Assembly (NCBI GenBank): GCA_934101115.1
Contig: CAKOPW010000010.1
Span: 1-49,662, forward strand
Length of the DNA stretch: 49,662 nt
Direction: 5' to 3'
Origin: an uncultured Bacilli bacterium
GTDB lineage: Bacteria; Bacillota_I; Bacilli_A; RF39; UBA660
Of this stretch, positions 32,043-40,143 are shown in pieces (positions within the stretch are counted from its first letter, which is position 1; each line of letters opens with the position of its first letter). The position numbers and the translations under genes were made by a program. A model generated the notes under the pieces. The model was not told the DNA's origin. It did not search any database and saw only the letters and a program-made list of their open reading frames with translations.

Positions 32043-32741
32043 ATGAGAAAACTAGGTAAGAAATATGTGGAAGCTTCTAAAAAAATTGAAAAGAATAAAG
32101 CTTATCAATTAGAAGAAGCAGTTAAGTTAGCTAAAGAAACTAGCATCACTAAATTTGATAGCTCAGTTGAATTAGCAGTAAAACTTAATATTGATACTAA
32201 AAAAGCTGACCAACAAATGAGAGGTTCATTAGTATTACCTAACGGAAATGGTAAAACTAAAAAAATCTTAGTTTTAGCTAAAGGTGCTGCTGCTGAAGCA
32301 GCTAAAAAAGCTGGAGCTGATTTTGTAGGAGAAGCTGATATGATTGAAAAAATCGAAAAAGAACAATGGTTTGATTTCGACGTAATCATTGCAACTCCTG
32401 ATATGATGCCTCAATTAGGTAGAATTGGTAAAATTTTAGGACCTAAAGGTTTAATGCCAAATCCTAAAACTGGTACAGTTACTCCAACTCCTGAAAAGGC
32501 TGTTGAAGATGTTAAAAAAGGTATGGTTGAATACAGAGCTGATCAATATGGAAATATCCATGTAATGGTTGGTAAAGTTTCTTTCGATGAAAAGAAATTA
32601 GTAGAAAACGTACAATTTGTATTAAATACTTTAGTTAAAGCAAAACCTGCTACAGTTAAAGGAAAATACATAACAAATATTTCTTTATCTACAACTATGG
32701 GTCCTGGTATCCATGTAGATCAAGATTCTATTGACATGTAA
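32043..32741 (+). CDS. rplA: 50S ribosomal protein L1
   Basis: Forms the mobile L1 stalk of the E site and represses its own operon. KKYVEASKKIEKNKAYQLEE at the N-terminus, SVELAVKLNIDTKKADQQMR, and the signature IGKILGPKGLMPNPKTGTVT (about 136-155). 232 residues is usual. RBS TTGGAGGGAAAAAG. Second gene of rplK-rplA. Confidence 0.97.
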   Translation: MRKLGKKYVEASKKIEKNKAYQLEEAVKLAKETSITKFDSSVELAVKLNIDTKKADQQMRGSLVLPNGNGKTKKILVLAKGAAAEAAKKAGADFVGEADMIEKIEKEQWFDFDVIIATPDMMPQLGRIGKILGPKGLMPNPKTGTVTPTPEKAVEDVKKGMVEYRADQYGNIHVMVGKVSFDEKKLVENVQFVLNTLVKAKPATVKGKYITNISLSTTMGPGIHVDQDSIDM

Positions 32742-32780
32742 TTATTAACGTGTTAATATAAATAACGAATAAAAAAACTT

Positions 32781-32878
32781 ATTACCGAAGACAGTAGGTG
32801 GAGGTATCCTTAATTTCCTACCGAGGGAAAGTTACATATACTTTTGTATTTAAACTTTCCAAATCGGAAAGTTTTTTT
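32781..32878 (+). promoter_or_regulatory. L10 leader (rplJL attenuator)
   Basis: The conserved core of the L10(L12)4-binding leader is plain: ACCGAAGACAGTAGGTG (32784-32800), then TAATTTCCTACCGAGGG (32811-32827), where GTAGG pairs with CCTAC. Downstream are the two alternative structures: GGAAAGTT (32826-32833) or the later GGAAAGTTT (32866-32874) can pair with the same AAACTTTCC (32852-32860). The first pairing frees the transcript; the second, followed by T, stops it. Binding of excess L10-L12 to the core is known to favour termination in Bacilli. Confidence 0.9.
32852..32878 (+). terminator. Attenuator terminator of rplJL
   Basis: Perfect 9-bp stem AAACTTTCC / GGAAAGTTT (32852-32860, 32866-32874), 5-nt loop, T7. 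Conditional, as part of the L10 leader. Confidence 0.85.
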
Positions 32879-32902
32879 ATAAATATAATAAGGAGGACAT
32901 AT

Positions 32903-33400
32903 ATGGCAAGCGAGAAAATTCTTAATCGTAAAAAAGAAACTGTTAAAGAAATAACTGATAAGATAAAAAACTCTAAAAGTGTAATTCTATTCAATTATAA
33001 AGAATCAACAGTTGCTGACTTACAAGGTTTAAGAAGAGAACTTAAAAAAGTTGGTAGTGAAGTAAAAATTTATAAGAATACTCTTGTAAACATTGCATTA
33101 AATGGTATGGGTGTTAACTTAACTGAATTCTTAGAAGGACAAAACGCTATAGTATTTGGAAAAGATTTATTAGAACCTATTAAGGCAATCGATGCTTTTG
33201 CAAAAGCTCATGACAATGTTAAGATCATAACTGGTATGGTTAATGGCGAAGTTGTTTCTCTAGATGTAATTAACGATTACGCTTCTATTCCATCAATGGA
33301 AGGATTACTTACTATGTTTGCAGGTGGCTTGATAGAGCACTTAAAAAATCTATCTATTGCGCTTAATTTATATGCCGAAAAATTAGGTGACGAAAAGTAA
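32903..33400 (+). CDS. rplJ: 50S ribosomal protein L10
   Basis: Anchors the L7/L12 dimers on the ribosome and, in excess, binds the leader upstream. ILNRKKETVKEITDKIKNSK at the N-terminus, FNYKESTVADLQGLRRELKK, VYKNTL-like KIYKNTLVNIA, and a C-terminal helix (GLIEHLKNLSIALNLYAEKL) for L12. 165 residues is usual. ATG at 32903 after AAGGAGGACATAT; the longer frame from 32798 runs through the leader and is not translated. Confidence 0.97.
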   Translation: MASEKILNRKKETVKEITDKIKNSKSVILFNYKESTVADLQGLRRELKKVGSEVKIYKNTLVNIALNGMGVNLTEFLEGQNAIVFGKDLLEPIKAIDAFAKAHDNVKIITGMVNGEVVSLDVINDYASIPSMEGLLTMFAGGLIEHLKNLSIALNLYAEKLGDEK

Positions 33401-33420
33401 TTAGGAAAGGAATGATTTAA

Positions 33421-33789
33421 ATGGCAAAATTATCAACAAGTGAAATTATTGATGCAATTAAAGAAATGACTATTTTAGAAGTTAAAGATTTAGTAGACGC
33501 TATGAAAGAAGAATTTGGAGTAGATCCAAGTGCTGTAGCTGTTGCTGCTGCTCCAGTTGCTGGTGCTGACGCTGATGCTGATGCTAAAAAAACTGTAGTA
33601 TTAAAAGATGCTGGTGCTTCTAAAATTGCAGTAATTAAAATCGTAAGAGAAATTACTGGATTAGGATTAGTTGAAGCTAAAGGTGTAGCTGATAATGGTG
33701 GTAACATCAAAGAAAACGTTTCTGCTGATGAAGCTAATGAAATTAAAGCTAAATTAGAAGAAGCTGGAGCTACTGTAGAATTAGTTTAA
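33421..33789 (+). CDS. rplL: 50S ribosomal protein L7/L12
   Basis: Multicopy stalk protein that recruits translation GTPases. N-terminal dimerisation helix pair (EIIDAIKEMTILEVKDLVDA), Ala/Gly/Asp hinge (VAAAPVAGADADADAKK), and the C-terminal factor-binding domain (KIAVIKIVREITGLGLVEAK). 122 residues is usual. 20 nt after rplJ. A terminator follows; rpoB does not. Confidence 0.97.
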   Translation: MAKLSTSEIIDAIKEMTILEVKDLVDAMKEEFGVDPSAVAVAAAPVAGADADADAKKTVVLKDAGASKIAVIKIVREITGLGLVEAKGVADNGGNIKENVSADEANEIKAKLEEAGATVELV

Positions 33790-33802
33790 TTAACTGATCA
33801 TT

Positions 33803-33828
33803 AAACTCTACTTTTGTAGAGTTTTTTT
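33803..33828 (+). terminator. Terminator after rplL
   Basis: Perfect stem AAACTCTAC (33803-33811) / GTAGAGTTT (33816-33824), TTTT loop, T7. The same hairpin occurs after tuf (38617-38643). Confidence 0.9.
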
Positions 33829-33829
33829 A

Positions 33830-33849
33830 TGCTATAATGTATATGGTGG
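33830..33849 (+). promoter_or_regulatory. Extended -10 and RBS of the pilin-like gene
   Basis: TG-C-TATAAT (33830-33838), 6 nt, GGTGG (33845-33849), 4 nt, ATG 33854. No -35 is obvious; its place would be in the rplL terminator. Confidence 0.6.
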
Positions 33850-33853
33850 TACT

Positions 33854-34192
33854 ATGAAAAAAATGGTGGCAGCTTGGGTAGCTATCACAACTATGTTAAT
33901 CTTATCTTTGCTTTTTATTGGATTAAATGTTGAAAAACATAATAAAGAATATAAGACTTTGGAAAATGATTTGGTTGAAGCAGCTGATGTATATATAAAA
34001 ACAAAAGATATTGATATTAAATTAAATGAGTCAAAAAAGATTTCAATGGATGAGCTTATTGAAGGAAATGTTATTAAAAGTGAGTCAAAAGATAAATTAA
34101 AATGTGATGGTTATGTTATAGTTAAAAAGAAAATTAATAAGCTAGATTTTAGTCCATATATTAAATGTGATGAATATGAAACAATGGAGTAA
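33854..34192 (+). CDS. Small pseudopilin-like single-pass membrane protein
   Basis: A hydrophobic N-terminal helix (about 7-26, WVAITTMLILSLLFIGLNV) followed by LENDLVEAADVYI, a short helical linker, and a C-terminal part with two cysteines in CDGYVIV and FSPYIKCDEYETME. The layout (long N-terminal helix, L-x-x-AA-x-x-Y, then C-x-GYV and YIKC near the end) resembles small pilin-like proteins of Firmicutes; the prepilin Gly-Phe cleavage site is not seen, so this is by resemblance only. 112 residues. It fills the interval between rplL and rpsL that normally holds rpoB-rpoC, with its own promoter and weak terminator. Confidence 0.5.
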   Translation: MKKMVAAWVAITTMLILSLLFIGLNVEKHNKEYKTLENDLVEAADVYIKTKDIDIKLNESKKISMDELIEGNVIKSESKDKLKCDGYVIVKKKINKLDFSPYIKCDEYETME

Positions 34193-34210
34193 TGTATTTA
34201 CTCTTTTTTT
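34187..34210 (+). terminator. Weak terminator after the pilin-like gene
   Basis: Stem GAGTAA (34187-34192) / TTACTC (34198-34203), 5-nt loop, T7. The stop codon lies in the 5' arm. Confidence 0.55.
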
Positions 34211-34234
34211 CATAAAATTAACTGTAAAAAAATG

Positions 34235-34263
34235 TTGACTATTTTTTTATTTTTTGATATATT
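34235..34263 (+). promoter_or_regulatory. str operon promoter
   Basis: TTGACT (34235-34240), 17 nt, TG-A-TATATT (-10 at 34258-34263). Confidence 0.7.
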
Positions 34264-34269
34264 ATAAAC

Positions 34270-34357
34270 GCGTTTGAAATTAGGTTTTACCTCGGTAAAA
34301 CTATATTTTAAGGGGAATTCGATACACCAGGAAGTGTGTACGTAGGAAGGAAAATAT
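34270..34357 (+). promoter_or_regulatory. rpsL leader with two hairpins
   Basis: About 90 nt of leader. GTTTTACC / GGTAAAAC forms an 8-bp hairpin around 34284-34301, and TACAC / GTGTA a smaller one around 34323-34340, before the RBS AGGAAGG. Such leaders often serve autoregulation by S7 or S12; no known motif recognised. Confidence 0.35.
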
Positions 34358-34358
34358 T

Positions 34359-34772
34359 ATGACTACTATTAATCAATTAGTTAGAAAGAAAAGAGCTAAA
34401 AAGGTTCGTAAGGGTAAAAGTCCAGTATTAAACGTTGGATTTAACTCAATGGAAAGAAAAGCAACTGATACAAACCATCCACAAATGCGTGGTGTATGTA
34501 CTCGTGTTGGTACTAAGACTCCAAAGAAACCAAACTCAGCATTAAGAAAATATGCTCGTGTTAGATTATCTAATGGACGTGAAGTTGATACTTATATTCC
34601 AGGTGAAGGACATAACTTACAAGAACACAGTGTTGTATTAGTACGTGGTGGACGTGTTAAAGACTTAATCGGTGTTCGTTATCATGTAATCCGTGGTGCT
34701 CTTGATACTCAAGGCGTTAATGAACGTAAAAAGAGTAGAAGTAAATACGGAACTAAAAAACCAAAAAAATAA
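34359..34772 (+). CDS. rpsL: 30S ribosomal protein S12
   Basis: Decoding-centre protein; site of streptomycin resistance. TINQLVRKKRAKKVRKGKSP, RGVCTRVGTKTPKKPNSALR with the conserved TPKKPNS (Lys at the usual position, so streptomycin-sensitive type), ARVRLSNG, GEGHNLQEHSVVLVRGGRVK. 137 residues is usual. First gene of rpsL-rpsG-fusA-tuf. Confidence 0.98.
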   Translation: MTTINQLVRKKRAKKVRKGKSPVLNVGFNSMERKATDTNHPQMRGVCTRVGTKTPKKPNSALRKYARVRLSNGREVDTYIPGEGHNLQEHSVVLVRGGRVKDLIGVRYHVIRGALDTQGVNERKKSRSKYGTKKPKK

Positions 34773-34798
34773 AATAGAAAATAAGGAGGAAAGAAAAT

Positions 34799-35266
34799 AT
34801 GCGTAAAAGACGTGCTGAAAAGCGTGACGTATTACCTGACGCTATTTACAATAGTAAAGTAGTTACTAAGTTAATCAATACTATTATGTTAGATGGTAAA
34901 AAAGGTACTGCTGAAAAAATTCTATATGGCGCATTTGATAGAATTAAAGAACAAACTGGTTCTGAACCTATGGACGTATATAATAAAGCAATGGAAAATA
35001 TTAAACCAGCTTTAGAAGTTAAATCACGTCGTGTTGGTGGATCAAATGTTCAAGTTCCAATCGAAGTAAGCGATGAAAGAGCTCAAACTCTTGCACTTAG
35101 ATGGTTGGTTAATTATGCTAGAAACGGCCGTGGTAAAACTATGGAAGAAAAACTAGCAAACGAAATTATGGATGCTGCAAATGGTGTTGGTGGAGCTGTT
35201 AAAAAACGTGAAGATACTCACAGAATGGCTGAAGCTAATAAAGCATTTGCTCATATGAGATGGTAG
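34799..35266 (+). CDS. rpsG: 30S ribosomal protein S7
   Basis: Primary 16S-binding protein of the small-subunit head. MRKRRAEKRDVLPDAIYNSK, LINTIMLDGKKGTAEKILYG, KPALEVKSRRVGGSNVQVPI and the end KREDTHRMAEANKAFAHMRW are the family's. 155 residues. RBS AAGGAGGAAAG. Followed at 9 nt by fusA. Confidence 0.98.
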   Translation: MRKRRAEKRDVLPDAIYNSKVVTKLINTIMLDGKKGTAEKILYGAFDRIKEQTGSEPMDVYNKAMENIKPALEVKSRRVGGSNVQVPIEVSDERAQTLALRWLVNYARNGRGKTMEEKLANEIMDAANGVGGAVKKREDTHRMAEANKAFAHMRW

Positions 35267-35275
35267 GTGTTTTAA

Positions 35276-37348
35276 ATGGCTAGAGATGTTAGTATTGATA
35301 AGATAAGAAATATCGGTATCATGGCCCACATAGATGCTGGTAAAACAACTACTACTGAAAGAATTTTATACCTAACTGGTATAACTCATAAAATTGGTGA
35401 GACTCATGAAGGTGAATCTCAAATGGACTGGATGGAACAAGAAAAGGAAAGAGGTATAACAATTACTTCTGCCGCTACTACTTGCCATTGGAAAGGATAT
35501 AGATTAAATATTATCGATACTCCAGGACACGTAGACTTTACTATCGAAGTTCAAAGAAGTTTAAGAGTTCTAGACGGAGCTGTAGCATTAATCGATGCTC
35601 AAGCTGGTGTTGAACCTCAAACAGAAACAGTTTGGAGACAAGCTAATGAATATAAAGTTCCAAGAATGATTTGTGCTAATAAGATGGAAAAATTAGGAGC
35701 TGACTTCTACTTTAGTTTGAAGACTATTAAAGAAAGATTAGGTGCTAATGGACAACCAATCATGTTACCAATCGGAGCAGAATCAGAATATTCTGGTTAT
35801 GTTGACCTAGTAACTATGAAAGCATACGAATACGATGGAACAGAAAAACAAGAATTAAAAGAAATTCCTATCCCAGCTGATATGGAAGCTAAATCAAATG
35901 AATACAGAACTAAGTTAATTGAAGCTGTTGCTGATTTTGATGAAGACTTAATGATGACATATCTTGACGGTGGCGAAATAACTGTTGATAGATTAAAAGC
36001 TGCTATTAGAAAATGTACATTATCTGTTGATTTCTTCCCAGTATTATGTGCTGATGCATTAGGAAATAAAGGTACTAGAACATTACTTGATGCAATTATT
36101 GACTACTTACCAGCACCAACTGACGTTGAAGCTATCGACTGTGTTGATAAAAATGGTAACGATGTTAAGAGACATCCAAGTGATTCTGAACCATTTACTG
36201 CTTTAGCATTCAAGATTATGACTGACCCATTCGTTGGAAGACTTTCATTCTTCAGAGTTTATTCTGGTGTACTTACAAGTGGATCATATGTATTAAACTC
36301 AACTAAGAATGAAAAAGAAAGAATTGGTCGTATTCTACAAATGCATGCAAATCAAAGAAAAGAAATTACTGAAGTTTATGCAGGTGAAATTGCTGCTGCT
36401 GTAGGTTTAAAGAACACTACTACTGCTGATACATTATGTGATGAAAAGAATCCATGTATCATGAAAGGTATGGAATTCCCAGAACCAGTTATCGACATTG
36501 CAATTGAACCAAAGAGCAAAAACGATCAAGATAAGATGGCAATCGCTATCCAAAAACTTGTTGAAGAAGACCCAACTCTAAGAGTTAAAACTGATTCTGA
36601 AACAGGTCAAACAGTTCTATCTGGTATGGGTGAGTTACACTTAGACATTATCGTTGATAGAATGAGAAGAGAATTTAACGTAGATTGTAATAAAGGTAGA
36701 CCTCAAGTTGCTTACCGTGAAACTATTACTGTTCCAGGTGACTGTGAAGGTAAATATATTAAACAATCTGGTGGACGTGGACAATATGGACATGTTTGGG
36801 TTAAATTTGAACCAAATCCAGGAAAAGGATATGAATTCGTTGATGGTATCGTTGGTGGAGTTGTTCCAAGAGAATATATTCCAGTAACTGATAAAGGATT
36901 ACAAGAAGCAATGCAAGGTGGTATTCTTGCTGGATATCCATTAGTTGATGTTAAAGCTACATTATTTGATGGTTCATACCATGATGTAGACTCATCAGAA
37001 ATGGCATTCAAAATTGCTGCTTCTATGGCTTTAAAAGAAGCTAAGAATAAATGTAAAGCTGTTTTACTTGAACCAATAATGAAGGTTGTTGTAGACGTTC
37101 CTGAAGAATATTTAGGAAATGTTATGGGAGACTTAACAAGTAGACGTGGACGTCCACTTGGACAAGAATCTATCGGTAATACTTTAAGAATTATCGCTAT
37201 GGTACCACTTTCAGAAATGTTCGGTTATGCAACTGACTTAAGAAGTAATACTCAAGGTAGAGGAACATTCCAAATGGAAAAAGATCACTATGAAGAAGTT
37301 CCTAAAAACATAGCTGAAGAAATTATCAAGAAGAATAGTGTAAATTAA
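35276..37348 (+). CDS. fusA: Elongation factor G
   Basis: Translocation GTPase. G1 AHIDAGKTTTTERIL (17-31), G2/switch I ERGITITSA, G3 DTPGHVDFT, G4 NKME (NKMD is more common), then domains II-V with QSGGRGQYGHVWVKFEP (domain IV) and LTSRRGRPLG. 690 residues. No TetM-type features. Coupled to rpsG. Confidence 0.98.
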   Translation: MARDVSIDKIRNIGIMAHIDAGKTTTTERILYLTGITHKIGETHEGESQMDWMEQEKERGITITSAATTCHWKGYRLNIIDTPGHVDFTIEVQRSLRVLDGAVALIDAQAGVEPQTETVWRQANEYKVPRMICANKMEKLGADFYFSLKTIKERLGANGQPIMLPIGAESEYSGYVDLVTMKAYEYDGTEKQELKEIPIPADMEAKSNEYRTKLIEAVADFDEDLMMTYLDGGEITVDRLKAAIRKCTLSVDFFPVLCADALGNKGTRTLLDAIIDYLPAPTDVEAIDCVDKNGNDVKRHPSDSEPFTALAFKIMTDPFVGRLSFFRVYSGVLTSGSYVLNSTKNEKERIGRILQMHANQRKEITEVYAGEIAAAVGLKNTTTADTLCDEKNPCIMKGMEFPEPVIDIAIEPKSKNDQDKMAIAIQKLVEEDPTLRVKTDSETGQTVLSGMGELHLDIIVDRMRREFNVDCNKGRPQVAYRETITVPGDCEGKYIKQSGGRGQYGHVWVKFEPNPGKGYEFVDGIVGGVVPREYIPVTDKGLQEAMQGGILAGYPLVDVKATLFDGSYHDVDSSEMAFKIAASMALKEAKNKCKAVLLEPIMKVVVDVPEEYLGNVMGDLTSRRGRPLGQESIGNTLRIIAMVPLSEMFGYATDLRSNTQGRGTFQMEKDHYEEVPKNIAEEIIKKNSVN

Positions 37349-37392
37349 GAATAATTACTTGATTTTATGTCAAGAATTAGATAAAATAAATT

Positions 37393-37420
37393 TGTTATAA
37401 TTAAAAAAGGAAATTGGAGG
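37393..37420 (+). promoter_or_regulatory. Extended -10 and RBS of tuf
   Basis: TG-T-TATAAT with the TG at 37393-37394 and -10 at 37396-37401; no clear -35. RBS TTGGAGG at 37414-37420. An internal promoter that lets tuf exceed the rest of the operon. Confidence 0.5.
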
Positions 37421-37428
37421 AAAATATT

Positions 37429-38598
37429 ATGGCAAGAGAAAAATTTGACCGTAGTAAACCACATGTTAACATTGGTACAATCGGACATGTTGACCATGGT
37501 AAAACTACATTAACTGCTGCTATTTCTAAAGAATTCTCAAAAGAATTCATGGATTATTCAGCAATCGATTGTGCTCCTGAAGAAAGAGAAAGAGGAATCA
37601 CAATCAATACTGCTCACGTTGAGTATGAAACTGCTAATAGACATTATGCTCACGTTGACTGTCCAGGACATGCTGACTATGTTAAAAACATGATCACAGG
37701 TGCTGCTCAAATGGATGGTGCTATCTTAGTTGTATCTGCAGCTGATGGTGCAATGCCACAAACAAGAGAACATATCTTACTATCAAGACAAGTTGGTGTT
37801 CCTAAAATTGTTGTTTACATGAATAAATGTGACCAAGTTGATGACCCAGAAATTCTTGACTTAGTAGAAATGGAAATTAGAGAATTACTTGGAGAATACG
37901 GATTTGATCCAGAATGTCCAGTAATCAGAGGATCAGCATTAAAGGCTCTTGAAGGAGATCCAGAAGCTGTTAAATCAATTCATGACTTAATGGATGCTGT
38001 TGATTCTTATATTGATACTCCAGAAAGAGATACTGATAAACCTTTCTTAATGAGTATTGAAGACGTATTTACTATTTCAGGACGTGGAACTGTTGTTACA
38101 GGACGTGTTGAACGTGGTAGATTAAACTTAAATGACGAAGTTGAAATCGTTGGATTAAAACCAACTAAGAAGACTGTTGTAACTGGTATCGAAATGTTCA
38201 GAAAATCATTAGATTATGCTGAATCTGGAGATAACGCTGGTGTACTACTTCGTGGTATCGCTAGAGAAGATGTTGAACGTGGACAAGTATTATGTAAACC
38301 AGGTTCAGTTACTCCTCATACAACATTCAAAGCAAGTGTTTATGTTCTATCTAAAGAAGAAGGTGGAAGACATACTCCATTCTTCACAAAATATCGTCCA
38401 CAATTCTATTTCAGAACTACTGACGTAACTGGTACTATCGAGTTACCTGAAGGTGTTGAAATGGTTATGCCTGGTGATAACGTAGAAATGACTGTTGAGT
38501 TAATTGCTCCAGTTGCACTTGAAAACGGAACTAAATTCTCTATCCGTGAAGGTGGAAGAACTGTTGGTTCAGGTGTTGTTACTGAAATCATTAAGTAA
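37429..38598 (+). CDS. tuf: Elongation factor Tu
   Basis: Delivers aminoacyl-tRNA. G1 GHVDHGKTTL, switch I ERERGITINTAHVEY, G3 DCPGHADYVKNM, G4 NKCD, then domain II (FTISGRGTVVTGRVERG) and domain III (RPQFYFRTTDVTG, ending FSIREGGRTVGSGVV). 389 residues, a few fewer than most. The ATG at 37429 after TTGGAGG gives the standard start MAREKFDRSKPH; an upstream in-frame start at 37414 is inside the RBS. Only tuf copy in the window. Confidence 0.98.
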   Translation: MAREKFDRSKPHVNIGTIGHVDHGKTTLTAAISKEFSKEFMDYSAIDCAPEERERGITINTAHVEYETANRHYAHVDCPGHADYVKNMITGAAQMDGAILVVSAADGAMPQTREHILLSRQVGVPKIVVYMNKCDQVDDPEILDLVEMEIRELLGEYGFDPECPVIRGSALKALEGDPEAVKSIHDLMDAVDSYIDTPERDTDKPFLMSIEDVFTISGRGTVVTGRVERGRLNLNDEVEIVGLKPTKKTVVTGIEMFRKSLDYAESGDNAGVLLRGIAREDVERGQVLCKPGSVTPHTTFKASVYVLSKEEGGRHTPFFTKYRPQFYFRTTDVTGTIELPEGVEMVMPGDNVEMTVELIAPVALENGTKFSIREGGRTVGSGVVTEIIK

Positions 38599-38616
38599 TT
38601 AAACCAAATTGATTAA

Positions 38617-38643
38617 AAACTCTACTTTTGTAGAGTTTTTTTT
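38617..38643 (+). terminator. Terminator after tuf
   Basis: Stem AAACTCTAC / GTAGAGTTT with TTTT loop and T9, identical to the rplL terminator. The T-run overlaps the TTGACA of the yitT promoter. Confidence 0.9.
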
Positions 38644-38670
38644 GACATTAAATATAACATAAGTTAAAAT
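38642..38670 (+). promoter_or_regulatory. Promoter of the yitT-like gene
   Basis: TTGACA (38642-38647), 17 nt, TAAAAT (38665-38670). Confidence 0.7.
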
Positions 38671-38687
38671 TATTCTAGAGTGATACT

Positions 38688-39578
38688 ATGAAAAATATAA
38701 GTGATATTAGTAGTACAATATTAGAACAAGTTACCAAAAAAAATCGCATACAAAGGATAATTGTATGCGTTTTAGGGTGTTTAATAATAGCCCTAGCGTA
38801 TAATATCTTTATTGTACCAAATAATTTAGTAACCGGTGGAGTTGGTGGATTGGCAATCATTGTTTCCAATTTCACCGGAATAAATCCCGTTATATTTATT
38901 GATATTGTTTCAGTTGCACTGATAATAATTTCATATATACTTATAGGAAAAAAGAAAACTTTTCATTCAGTATTTGGTTTTGCAACATATGCTGTACTTG
39001 CTTCTCTTACTGAGCCCCTAACAGATATTATAAAAGTTAATCTCGATTCATATCTTTTTACAGTTATAATATTTTCCATTATATCAGGTTTAGGTTATGG
39101 ACTCGTTTACAAATCTGGTTTTAATACGGGTGGAATGGACTCATTAATTCAAATTTCTCAAAAATATATTCCTGTATCAACAACTAAACTCTCAAATATA
39201 TTCAATTTAATTGTAATTATTATTGGAGCTATTATCTTTGGTATACCTAAAACAATTTATGCCATTATTTACCTTAAGATTGTTAATTTAGTATCCGATA
39301 AAATAATGTTGGGTACTTCCAACAGAAAAATATGCTTTATTGAAACAACAAAAACAAAAGAGATTGAAAAATACATAAAAGATGAATTAGAACTTGGTTT
39401 CACCATTATAAAAACCACAGAAAACAACCTCATAATGTGTGTTGTACCAAGTGATCGCTTTTATACTTTTAAACATGATTTACTCAAAATAGATAATCGT
39501 TGTTTTATAACAACAAATGATTGTTATACAGTTGAAGGCGGAAGTGTTAATCCTTTGATTGATTTAACGGATCTTTAA
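38688..39578 (+). CDS. YitT family membrane protein
   Basis: Five to six transmembrane helices (YitT/DUF161 domain) with LIIALAYNIFIVPNNLVTGG (about 32-51), GVGGLAIIVSNFTG and YKSGFNTGGMDSLIQISQKY, then a cytoplasmic DUF2179 domain of about 80 residues (from about 210: ICFIETTKTKEIEKYI, GFTIIKTTENNLI, ITTNDCYTVEGG). 296 residues is usual. Families like this are common in Firmicutes and their transported substrate is unknown. SD AGAGTGA. The 3' end overlaps the convergent DUF6512 gene by 32 bp. Confidence 0.9.
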   Translation: MKNISDISSTILEQVTKKNRIQRIIVCVLGCLIIALAYNIFIVPNNLVTGGVGGLAIIVSNFTGINPVIFIDIVSVALIIISYILIGKKKTFHSVFGFATYAVLASLTEPLTDIIKVNLDSYLFTVIIFSIISGLGYGLVYKSGFNTGGMDSLIQISQKYIPVSTTKLSNIFNLIVIIIGAIIFGIPKTIYAIIYLKIVNLVSDKIMLGTSNRKICFIETTKTKEIEKYIKDELELGFTIIKTTENNLIMCVVPSDRFYTFKHDLLKIDNRCFITTNDCYTVEGGSVNPLIDLTDL

Positions 39579-40047
39579 AAATAAAACAATTTAATTCAAA
39601 AATAGAACTATAACAATAAAGAAATATAAATAGAAGAATAGATACTATACCAACTATCTTAACGGTTATTGGTATGCTAACCATATTAATAAATATGAAG
39701 GATACAACATAACTTATAAACAATGCTATATAAAATAATGTAATATTATAAATTGCATTATTTTTTTTGAAAAATAATTTCTTTCCATAATAGAAAAATA
39801 TGATGATTAAAGAAAAAATAAGTACCTGTATTCCTTTAATCGATAATAAATTATTGTTTAAAAGTCTCATCTTTTCAACAATAGATAAAATTAATATAGG
39901 TGTAATTCCTAACTTTAAATGTTCAAAAGTTGACTCATTTCTTGCAAAAAAGAAACCTACTAGACTGTTATTCCCACTTAATTTATATAAATAATGACCT
40001 AAAGTACCAATAATACTTGCAATTAAAAATAATAATAGTTCTAACAA
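39547..40047 (-). CDS. DUF6512-like membrane protein
   Basis: Five or so transmembrane helices. The first loop carries the family-like GTLGHYLYKLSGNNSLVGFF and ARNESTFEHLKLG, matching proteins annotated DUF6512. A TTG start at 40047 is preferred: GGTGA (40057-40053) stands 5 nt before it, while the longer GTG start at 40056 is part of that RBS. 166 residues. One of two genes on the - strand. Function unknown. Confidence 0.7.
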   Translation of the reverse strand: MLELLLFLIASIIGTLGHYLYKLSGNNSLVGFFFARNESTFEHLKLGITPILILSIVEKMRLLNNNLLSIKGIQVLIFSLIIIFFYYGKKLFFKKNNAIYNITLFYIALFISYVVSFIFINMVSIPITVKIVGIVSILLFIFLYCYSSIFELNCFIFKDPLNQSKD

Positions 40048-40052
40048 AATAA

Positions 40053-40069
40053 TCACCTATTAAATAATA
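40053..40069 (-). promoter_or_regulatory. -10 and RBS of the DUF6512-like gene
   Basis: On the - strand TATTAT (40069-40064), 6 nt, GGTGA (40057-40053), 5 nt, TTG start. Confidence 0.45.
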
Positions 40070-40118
40070 CTTAATAACGTCAAATAATATACATTTTATT
40101 TATAAGTTATTTACTTCA

Positions 40119-40138
40119 TGATATAATTAACATGGTGA
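40119..40138 (+). promoter_or_regulatory. Extended -10 and RBS of the AAA gene
   Basis: TG-A-TATAAT (40119-40127), 6 nt, GGTGA (40134-40138), 5 nt, ATG 40144. Predicted +1 at about 40134. Confidence 0.6.
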
Positions 40139-40143
40139 ATTAT

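Noticed and set aside
32798..32902. Extension of rplJ upstream by 35 codons
   Set aside because: The segment is the L10 leader and terminator; L10 normally starts at the ATG after AAGGAGG.
38216..38428. 70-residue frame inside tuf
   Set aside because: Out-of-frame shadow of a highly conserved gene; no RBS.
39800..39994. Small + strand frame
   Set aside because: It is the complement of the DUF6512-like gene, whose motif pattern and RBS support the - strand.
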